From CAZSVI01 sp964610205 (GTDB taxonomy: Bacteria; Bacillota; Clostridia; DSM-8532): a DNA stretch of 17,177 nt. Each line of letters opens with the position of its first letter. Positions within the stretch are counted from its first letter, which is position 1. The notes under the pieces were generated by a model that worked only from the letters and a program-made list of their open reading frames with translations, was not told where the DNA came from and did not search any database. The position numbers and the translations under genes are program-made. Positions 8,584 through 14,123 of the stretch are shown piece after piece. The stretch spans positions 1 through 17,177 of the forward strand of contig CAZSVI010000081.1 in the NCBI GenBank assembly GCA_964610205.1, written 5' to 3'.

Positions 8584-8617
8584 CATGTGTGCTGCCCTCA
8601 TTGCGGCAGTGCCCGCG

Positions 8618-8651
8618 AAAGAGCTGTCGCATGGTTTGCGACAGCTCTTTT
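8618..8651 (+). terminator. strong rho-independent terminator of the exporter/SLH operon
   Basis: A perfect 14-bp stem (AAAGAGCTGTCGCA at 8618-8631 with TGCGACAGCTCTTT at 8637-8650) closes a five-base loop and ends in four Ts. The 5' arm begins with A residues, so the minus-strand copy would also end in Ts. It is the likely transcript end for the operon starting at 2487. Confidence 0.88.
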
Positions 8652-8937
8652 ACATATAACGATTAGTTTCTTGAAGGCAGCCCTGCGGAGTGAAGCATGG
8701 AGCCTGTAAATCCGAGCGAGGATAAGCAAGTCTTTGCCTTCAATATTCAACCGGTACGTCAGAATAAACAAAGTCATGGGCAGGAAAGACAAAATATGAT
8801 AAGTTTCAGACAAATACTGATTTGCATTAAAAAACAGTATCATATAGGATATAAATCGCAGGATATTGTGTTTTAACAGCTATACAGGAGTGCTTCCGAA
8901 CAATACTGATAATAAGTAAATCAATAGGGGGGTTAAT
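8652..8937. other. gene-free stretch between SLH operon and GH3 gene, possible RNA structure
   Basis: No convincing gene. A 9-bp perfect inverted repeat (TTGAAGGCA at 8671-8679, TGCCTTCAA at 8735-8743) encloses 55 bases that are more GC-rich than their surroundings, which could be a structured RNA or remnant of a dispersed element. A weak promoter for the GH3 gene may be TTGCAT at 8822-8827 with TAGGAT at 8845-8850 (17-base spacer). The ribosome-binding G-run for the GH3 gene is at 8927-8932. An 81-codon minus-strand reading frame crosses this stretch and the terminator but has no ribosome-binding site. Confidence 0.35.
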
Positions 8938-11085
8938 ATGTCAGAAAAAGCAATATATTTTGAACCGTCATATTCTTATGAAGAAAGGGTAAAGGATGTG
9001 GTATCAAAAATGACGCTGGAAGAAAAAGTATCTCAAATGCTCCACGCTTCACCGGAAATTGAACGGCTTGAAATACCTGCCTATAACTGGTGGAACGAGG
9101 CCCTTCACGGAGTCGCACGGGCTGGGACGGCAACAATGTTCCCGCAGACTGTCGGAATGGCGGCAACCTTCGATGAAAGCCTTATATATCAGGTGGCTGA
9201 TGTAATTTCCACCGAAGGCAGAGCGAAGCACCACGAGTATGCGAGAAAAAACGATAGGGGAATTTACAAGGGGCTTACTTTCTGGTCGCCAAACGTGAAT
9301 ATATTCAGAGACCCAAGATGGGGGCGTGGTCATGAAACGTACGGAGAGGATCCTTATCTGACCGGCAGGCTGGGCGTTGCTTTTGTAAAAGGTTTGCAGG
9401 GCAATCATCCGAGGTATCTGAAAGTTGCGGCCTGCGCGAAACATTTCGCGGTACACAGCGGACCTGAAGCCGATCGTCACCACTTTGACGCCGCAGCTAC
9501 AAAAAAGGATATGGCTGAGACTTATTTGCCTGCGTTTAAGGCATTGGTACAGGAAGCTAAAGTGGAATCCGTGATGGGTGCATATAACAGAACGAACGGA
9601 GAGCCCTGCTGTGGAAGTAAAACCCTTCTAGTTGATATTCTGAGAGGGGAATGGGGCTTTAACGGACACGTTGTATCCGATTGCGGGGCGGTTTCAGACT
9701 TCCATCTGCATCATCAGGTAACAAAAACGGCGCCTGAGTCCGTTTCCCTTGCGGTACGAAACGGCTGCGACCTGAACTGCGGCAACTTGTATGGAAATTT
9801 GTTGATTGCCCATCAGGAGGGATTAATTACCGAAGAGGAAATCAACCGGTCCGTTACCCGGCTAATGATTACCAGAATGAGGCTTGGAATGTTTGAACCG
9901 GAGGAAATGGTGCCTTATACGTCAATTCCCTATGAGGTGATCGATTGTGCGGAACATAATGAGCTTGCCCTGGAAACGGCAAAAAAGTCAATGGTTCTTC
10001 TGAAAAATGAAGGCATTCTGCCTCTTGACAGGAACAGAATGAAATCAATTGCGATCATAGGTCCGAATGCCGACAGCCGGAATGCGCTGGTTGGCAATTA
10101 TGAAGGAACGGCATCGGCATATGTAACAGTATTGGAAGGTGTCCGTGAAGCGGTTGGGAAAGATACAAGGATCTTCTATGCGAAGGGATGCCACTTATAT
10201 AAAGATAGAAATCAAAATCTTGGAGAACATGGTGACGGAATTAAAGAGGCTGTAAGCTGCGCGGAAAGGGCTGATATTGTTTTGCTTTGTCTTGGTCTGG
10301 ATTCAACCGTTGAAGGGGAAGAAATGGACGAAAGTAATGCGTTTGGATCAGGGGACAAGACTTCGCTGGAACTTCCCGGTCTTCAGCAGGAGCTTATGGA
10401 AGCGGTATATGCCACAGGGAAGCCGGTTATACTGGTTTTATTAACCGGAAGTGCCCTGTCGGTCAATTGGGCCGCTGAGAAATTTCCTGCTATTTTAAAT
10501 GCCTGGTATCCGGGTTCACAGGGAGGAAGAGCAGTTGCTTCCATCCTGTTTGGAGAAACAAATCCATCCGGAAAGCTTCCTGTGACATTTTACCGGACAA
10601 CGGAAGAATTGCCTGACTTTAAGGATTATTCCATGAAGAATCGTACATACCGGTACATGACAAATGAAGCATTGTATCCTTTTGGCTTTGGGCTAAGCTA
10701 TACACAGTTTGAATACAAAGCTCTTAAGCTATCCCGTTCAATAATCGCAAAAGGTGAAGGTATGACCGTTGAAGTTAAAATTATTAATACGGGAAATGTA
10801 TACGGGGAGGAGATTGCTCAGTTGTATATAAGTGATTTGGAAGCAAGCTGCGATGTACCCCGCTGGAAATTATCCGGTATGAGCAGGGTAAATCTTACTC
10901 CCGGTGAATGTGTTGAGGTTTCCTTTGAGATTACTCCGGATCAGCTTGCAATGGTGAACAACGAAGGGGAATATGTTATTGAACCCGGAGACTTTATTGT
11001 TTTTATCGGAGGCTCCCAGCCGGATGCCAGAAGCATAAAGCTCACAGGTAAACCACCTTTGCAGGCCGTCCTTAAAGTAGAATAA
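8938..11085 (+). CDS. glycoside hydrolase family 3, beta-xylosidase/beta-glucosidase type
   Basis: Releases sugar units from the non-reducing ends of beta-linked oligosaccharides. There is no signal peptide, so it probably acts in the cytoplasm on imported xylo- or gluco-oligosaccharides. The N-terminal (beta/alpha) barrel contains YNWWNEALHGVAR, FWSPNVNIFRDPRWGRGHETYGEDP, KHFAVHSGPE and the nucleophile motif VSDCGAV with Asp248. The second alpha/beta domain holds STVEGEEMDES, in which a Glu at 459-462 is the likely acid/base. A fibronectin-III-like domain ends the 715-aa protein (about 600-700). SDC rather than SDW after the nucleophile, together with the NWWNEALHGVA stretch, favours the xylosidase branch, but substrate cannot be settled by eye. 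The ATG is preceded by a six-G Shine-Dalgarno at 8927-8932 with a five-base gap. An AraC-family regulator gene follows 113 bases downstream and may control it. Confidence 0.94.
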   Translation: MSEKAIYFEPSYSYEERVKDVVSKMTLEEKVSQMLHASPEIERLEIPAYNWWNEALHGVARAGTATMFPQTVGMAATFDESLIYQVADVISTEGRAKHHEYARKNDRGIYKGLTFWSPNVNIFRDPRWGRGHETYGEDPYLTGRLGVAFVKGLQGNHPRYLKVAACAKHFAVHSGPEADRHHFDAAATKKDMAETYLPAFKALVQEAKVESVMGAYNRTNGEPCCGSKTLLVDILRGEWGFNGHVVSDCGAVSDFHLHHQVTKTAPESVSLAVRNGCDLNCGNLYGNLLIAHQEGLITEEEINRSVTRLMITRMRLGMFEPEEMVPYTSIPYEVIDCAEHNELALETAKKSMVLLKNEGILPLDRNRMKSIAIIGPNADSRNALVGNYEGTASAYVTVLEGVREAVGKDTRIFYAKGCHLYKDRNQNLGEHGDGIKEAVSCAERADIVLLCLGLDSTVEGEEMDESNAFGSGDKTSLELPGLQQELMEAVYATGKPVILVLLTGSALSVNWAAEKFPAILNAWYPGSQGGRAVASILFGETNPSGKLPVTFYRTTEELPDFKDYSMKNRTYRYMTNEALYPFGFGLSYTQFEYKALKLSRSIIAKGEGMTVEVKIINTGNVYGEEIAQLYISDLEASCDVPRWKLSGMSRVNLTPGECVEVSFEITPDQLAMVNNEGEYVIEPGDFIVFIGGSQPDARSIKLTGKPPLQAVLKVE

Positions 11086-11090
11086 AGGAT

Positions 11091-11112
11091 CCGAACCACC
11101 CGCCATGTATAC
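11091..11112. repeat. 22-base intergenic repeat, copy 1
   Basis: CCGAACCAC, one variable base, CGCC, three bases, then TATAC, five bases after the GH3 stop codon. A second copy with 19 of 22 identical bases lies at 12680-12701, just past the cysC stop. The sequence between the GH3 and araC genes shows no clear terminator. Confidence 0.6.
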
Positions 11113-11153
11113 TGTACCTTCAGAGTGGCTTGAAAAAAGAAAAATGATGACTT

Positions 11154-11192
11154 ATTCCCCTCTTTGTTTTAATATAGTATGAAGAGGGGAAT
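11154..11192 (+). promoter_or_regulatory. inverted repeat covering the araC-type gene's ribosome-binding site
   Basis: An 11-bp perfect inverted repeat (ATTCCCCTCTT at 11154-11164, AAGAGGGGAAT at 11182-11192) has a 17-base AT-rich loop. The 3' arm contains the gene's Shine-Dalgarno AGAGGGG, so if the whole repeat is transcribed the hairpin would hide the ribosome-binding site. The loop also contains TATAGT (11173-11178), a possible -10 element. In that case only the 3' arm is transcribed and the repeat would instead be a palindromic operator, for example for autoregulation. The repeat is certain; its role is not. Confidence 0.6.
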
Positions 11193-11198
11193 TTTAAT

Positions 11199-12077
11199 AT
11201 GTATATTAAGAATCTTGTGGAAAAGGATTTGTTTCCCGGATCCTTTCCTGTAAGAGTTGAATACAACAGAAGAAACAGCTTTAAATATCCGGCGCACTGG
11301 CATAAGGCTATTGAGGTTGTTTATGCCGCAAAGGCGGATTCCGATATTATAATAAACAATAACCAATACTCGGTAAAAGAAGGGGATTTGGTTTTTATCG
11401 CAGGAGGGGATGTCCATAGTTATCCGCTTTCCGAAGGTGGTGAACGTGTGTTCATACTCTTTGATCTGGTGGATTTGGACAGGAATAACCTTTGGAGAGA
11501 TGAATATGCCCTTCTGTCCAAATCTGTTTTAATAAAAAAAAGTTCCAATAAAGAGCTTCATTCCCGGATTATTGAGCATATTAAGGCTATTCTTGCAGAA
11601 GCTGCGGATATAAAACATGGTTCCAGGTTGGTTTTTCTTGCGAGAATTTATGATCTTGTGGCAATCATTATTCAAAATACGAATGCTTATGAGCAGCTTA
11701 AGGGAAACGCAAAAAAGGATTTATTATATAAGATAGGGCATGTTGTGGAATATATTAAGGAAAACTATATGGAGCAGATTACGTTGAAATCGGTTGCAGA
11801 GGCAGCAGGGTTCAGTGAACATTATATATCCAGGATTTTTAACCAGGCCATGGGAATTACCTACCGCTTGTATCTGAATAAAGTCCGCATTAAGCACGCA
11901 GAGGATATGTTGATTCTTAATGAAGATAGTATATCGGAGATAGCTTTCAATTGCGGTTTCAATAGCATTCCCACATTCAACAGGGTTTTTCGCGATTTAA
12001 AGGGGTGTACTCCGATACAGTACCGCAAAATGCATTGGGATCATATTACAGGAAGAGACGGAGGATTTTCAGGATGA
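11199..12077 (+). CDS. AraC-family transcriptional regulator
   Basis: A 292-aa two-domain regulator. The N-terminal cupin-like sensor domain (about residues 20-110) includes PAHWHKAIEVVYA, with the HWH typical of sugar-responsive members, and EGDLVFIAGGDVHSY. The C-terminal DNA-binding domain has two helix-turn-helix units: the first around 193-218 (ITLKSVAEAAGFSEHYISRI), the second around 243-275 (SISEIAFNCGFNSIPTFNRV), ending in the usual TPIQYRK. The ATG at 11199 follows AGAGGGG by about 9 bases. The gene lies directly behind the GH3 gene, so that gene or other sugar-use genes are plausible targets. Its stop overlaps the cysC start by four bases (ATGA), so the two are translated together. 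The inverted repeat at its ribosome-binding site suggests tight control of its own expression. Confidence 0.93.
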   Translation: MYIKNLVEKDLFPGSFPVRVEYNRRNSFKYPAHWHKAIEVVYAAKADSDIIINNNQYSVKEGDLVFIAGGDVHSYPLSEGGERVFILFDLVDLDRNNLWRDEYALLSKSVLIKKSSNKELHSRIIEHIKAILAEAADIKHGSRLVFLARIYDLVAIIIQNTNAYEQLKGNAKKDLLYKIGHVVEYIKENYMEQITLKSVAEAAGFSEHYISRIFNQAMGITYRLYLNKVRIKHAEDMLILNEDSISEIAFNCGFNSIPTFNRVFRDLKGCTPIQYRKMHWDHITGRDGGFSG

Positions 12078-12667
12078 AAAGTGAAAACATCACCTTTCAT
12101 TGCGGTAAAGTCACATACAGGGACAGATGTAAGACATTGAAACAGAAGGGTCTTGTCGTATGGCTTACAGGGCTTTCCGCATCAGGGAAGTCCACAATTG
12201 CCGTGGAAACCGAAAAAGTTCTAAATTCCCTGGGCAAAGCTGTTTACAGGTTGGATGGAGACAATATACGGTTTGGATTGAATGAGGATCTTGGTTTTTC
12301 GGAAGAGGATCGTTTTGAGAATATACGCCGAATCGCAGAGGTTTGCGGACTATTCAGGGATGCGGGTATAATAGTACTCGCGTGTTTTATCTCACCGATG
12401 GATTCCATGAGGCGTTTGGCACGGGAAAAAGCAGGCGACGTATTTATTGAAGTATTCGTAAAAGCGGATGTTGCAGCCTGCGCTAATAGAGATCCTAAAG
12501 GTCTTTACCAAAAAGCCCTAAGTGGGGAGATCAGGGATTTTACCGGGGTTACGGCACCTTTTGAAGTGCCGGAAAACCCTGATTTAACACTGGATACCGT
12601 ATCTTGCCCACTAGAGGAATGTGTTAAACAACTGGTTGAAAAAATTCTGGACAAGACCGCGTTATAG
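12074..12667 (+). CDS. cysC: adenylylsulfate (APS) kinase
   Basis: Phosphorylates adenosine 5'-phosphosulfate to PAPS using ATP in the cytoplasm. The 197-aa protein has the P-loop GLSASGKST (residues 33-41), the substrate motif DGDNIRFGLN (from 61), FISP with Ser107, and the C-terminal DPKGLYQKALSGEIRDFTGV and APFEVPENPDLTLDT stretches typical of CysC. The positions after FISP read MDSMRR rather than the more common YRxDR-type sequence, and the P-loop has SAS where many have SGA; both may be ordinary variation. The ATG at 12074 follows GGAGG by 9 bases and overlaps the araC-type gene's stop codon. No ATP sulfurylase, PAPS reductase or sulfotransferase gene is in the window, so its partners must be elsewhere. 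Annotation as APS kinase is secure from the motifs; the physiological role is open. Confidence 0.9.
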   Translation: MKSENITFHCGKVTYRDRCKTLKQKGLVVWLTGLSASGKSTIAVETEKVLNSLGKAVYRLDGDNIRFGLNEDLGFSEEDRFENIRRIAEVCGLFRDAGIIVLACFISPMDSMRRLAREKAGDVFIEVFVKADVAACANRDPKGLYQKALSGEIRDFTGVTAPFEVPENPDLTLDTVSCPLEECVKQLVEKILDKTAL

Positions 12668-12668
12668 A

Positions 12669-12713
12669 TTAATTAAATCCCGAACCACACGCCGTTTATA
12701 CACATTTAATTAA
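12669..12713. repeat. AT-only inverted repeat between convergent genes, possible bidirectional terminator
   Basis: TTAATTAAAT (12669-12678) and ATTTAATTAA (12704-12713) form a perfect 10-bp inverted repeat between the cysC stop and the lipid-kinase stop. The 25-base interval holds the second copy of the 22-base repeat. The stem has no GC pairs and no proper T-run follows, so terminator activity is doubtful, although position between convergent genes fits it. Confidence 0.45.
12680..12701. repeat. 22-base intergenic repeat, copy 2
   Basis: Matches the copy at 11091-11112 in 19 of 22 positions, with the CCGAACCAC, CGCC and TATAC blocks intact. It starts 12 bases after the cysC stop and is enclosed by the AT-only inverted repeat at 12669-12713. 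Confidence 0.6.
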
Positions 12714-12728
12714 CACAACACGATAGAT

Positions 12729-13616
12729 TTAAACCGGCTTTAAAAATTTAATGCCATGATGTATTAACTCAATCCGGATATCCTTGAGCCGGAACAATTC
12801 TCCGTCCGCATTGACATGCACAGGGTCGGGGCTTGTCATCCTTAAAACACGGCAGCGTTTCAGTGTTACCTCCCGCATCTGTGTGTGGATTCCTTTTATA
12901 AAACGCGGGAAAAATCGCAGAATACCCAGCCTTGTCATTCCTTCTATTATGCATATATCCAGATACCCGTCATCGGGTTTTGCATCCGGAGCCGGAATCA
13001 TTCCCCCGCCATAATACCTGCCGTTTGCGAAAGCGCTTAACAGAAGGCTTGGCATTTCTATTATCTCATCATCAAGACAGAAGGTTGCCCTGATGGTTTT
13101 CAGGTTAATCAGGGACAACAGTATACCTCCAATGTAAGCAAGTTTTCCTTTCATAAAAGGCAGATGTTTAAGATGTTGCGTACTGGCAACCACATCAGCA
13201 TCAAAACCGGCTGAGGCAATATTAAGAAAATAACGGTCATTCAGTTTGCATACGTCAACCGGAACGGGACTGGCGTGTATGAGAAATGGCAAAAGCTTTA
13301 CAGGGTCCGTTATCGGACAGAAGGTTTTTATAAAATCGTTTCCGGTTCCTGTTGGAAGCGCGCCAAGACATGAGTCCGATCCGACCATACCCTGTATTAC
13401 TTCATTCAGGGTACCATCACCGCCTACTGCGTATATCCGTATATCCTTGTTTTTTTGTATGTACTCTCTTGCAATAACGCCGGCATGATCCGGTGCTTTG
13501 GTTGTTTCAATCTGATACAAAAGCCCATGCTTTTCCATAAGGGACTTCACTTGTGGAATAATCTTAAGCGTATGTCCTTTCCCGGCAACGGGATTTACAA
13601 TAAAAAGATGTTTCAT
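12729..13616 (-). CDS. diacylglycerol kinase family lipid kinase (YegS/BmrU/DgkB type)
   Basis: A soluble or membrane-associated kinase predicted to phosphorylate diacylglycerol or a related lipid, recycling it into phospholipid synthesis. The 295-aa protein shows the family's conserved N-terminal motifs: VNPVAGKG (residues 7-14), GGDGTLNE (65-72, nucleotide binding) and PTGTGNDF (88-95). The second domain carries FANGRYYGGGMIPAPDAKPDDGYLDI in order, then VNADGE near the C-terminus. The ATG at 13616 gives the normal family length, but its ribosome-binding site is weak (GGGA about 9 bases upstream). It is a single-gene unit between the convergent cysC and the divergent feoA. A good promoter lies about 75 bases upstream, with a palindrome between promoter and start codon. 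Exact lipid substrate cannot be told from sequence. Confidence 0.92.
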   Translation of the reverse strand: MKHLFIVNPVAGKGHTLKIIPQVKSLMEKHGLLYQIETTKAPDHAGVIAREYIQKNKDIRIYAVGGDGTLNEVIQGMVGSDSCLGALPTGTGNDFIKTFCPITDPVKLLPFLIHASPVPVDVCKLNDRYFLNIASAGFDADVVASTQHLKHLPFMKGKLAYIGGILLSLINLKTIRATFCLDDEIIEMPSLLLSAFANGRYYGGGMIPAPDAKPDDGYLDICIIEGMTRLGILRFFPRFIKGIHTQMREVTLKRCRVLRMTSPDPVHVNADGELFRLKDIRIELIHHGIKFLKPV

Positions 13617-13666
13617 GACTATGTCCCGGTATTAATGTTTCAAATATCCCTTTCAATACAAATTTT

Positions 13667-13678
13667 TGTAACGTTACA
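13667..13678. promoter_or_regulatory. perfect 12-base palindrome, candidate operator of the lipid-kinase gene
   Basis: TGTAACGTTACA is a perfect palindrome with a central CG, the general form of LacI-family operators, though two bases shorter at the centre than a CcpA site. It lies just downstream of the predicted transcription start for the minus-strand lipid-kinase gene, where a bound repressor would block elongation. The half-site TGTAACG recurs at 16082, 16134 and (inverted) 16167-16173. Confidence 0.45.
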
Positions 13679-13697
13679 GCGAATCCGCATTGATCCT

Positions 13698-13725
13698 ATT
13701 ATACACATAAATAATACAAAATCAA
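13698..13725 (-). promoter_or_regulatory. sigma-A-type promoter of the lipid-kinase gene
   Basis: On the minus strand, TTGATT (13725-13720) is followed after 16 bases by a perfect TATAAT (13703-13698). The predicted start near 13690 gives a leader of about 75 bases. Confidence 0.7.
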
Positions 13726-13761
13726 AGTAAACAGAACGATATAGAAAACATAAAATAGATT

Positions 13762-13790
13762 TTGACAATCATTATCAATAATGATAAACT
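13762..13790 (+). promoter_or_regulatory. feoAB promoter with Fur-box-like palindrome
   Basis: TTGACA (13762-13767) and TAAACT (13785-13790) are spaced by 17 bases. Between them ATCATTAT (13768-13775) and ATAATGAT (13778-13785) form a perfect 8-bp inverted repeat with a two-base centre, closely resembling a Fur box. Fur bound with iron would cover the whole promoter and repress feoAB when iron is plentiful. The promoter also decides the feoA start: transcription would begin near 13797, leaving too short a leader for the ATG at 13805. Confidence 0.8.
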
Positions 13791-13843
13791 GAATACATGT
13801 TTCAATGAAAACAACAAAGATCATATCGGGGGGGCATGAAAGA

Positions 13844-14071
13844 ATGACATTACGGGATATGAGAATCGGAGAAAAAGCAACTATAATTATGATTTGCGGC
13901 GGAAGAGGAGCTCAGGGGAAGTTGGAGTCCATGGGTTTGCGCGAGGGTTCCTCCATTGTTAAAAAGAGTGCTGTTATGGCCGGAGGGCCTGTTATTGTTG
14001 AGGTAGGATCAACACAGATTGCAATCGGTTCGGAACTGGCCCGGAAAATAATTGTCAAAATAACCGCTTAA
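13844..14071 (+). CDS. feoA: ferrous iron transport protein A
   Basis: A 75-aa SH3-like cytoplasmic protein that assists the FeoB iron transporter. It begins MTLRDMRIGEKATI and contains the family's LESMGLREGSSI and GPVIVEVGSTQIAIGSELARKI stretches. I chose the ATG at 13844: it gives the standard FeoA length and follows a seven-G Shine-Dalgarno (13828-13834) by 9 bases. An in-frame ATG at 13805 has no ribosome-binding site and would be only about 8 bases from the predicted transcription start. It sits 52 bases upstream of feoB under a Fur-box promoter, so it should be made when iron is scarce. Confidence 0.92.
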   Translation: MTLRDMRIGEKATIIMICGGRGAQGKLESMGLREGSSIVKKSAVMAGGPVIVEVGSTQIAIGSELARKIIVKITA

Positions 14072-14123
14072 AAAATGTGAATTTATTATTTGATCATTCC
14101 TGAAGTAAGTTTTGGAGGAATAT

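Noticed and set aside
8598..8843. An 81-codon minus-strand reading frame between the SLH and GH3 genes
   Set aside because: It has no ribosome-binding site, runs through the strong terminator hairpin and the 8671-8743 inverted repeat, and resembles no protein family I know. It is more likely non-coding or a degraded remnant.
9049..9483. 144-codon minus-strand reading frame opposite the GH3 gene
   Set aside because: The plus strand encodes conserved GH3 catalytic-domain motifs throughout; the opposite frame has no recognisable domain.
13667..13678. CcpA catabolite-response element
   Set aside because: The palindrome lacks the two extra central bases of the 14-base cre consensus, so it is reported only as a LacI-like operator candidate.
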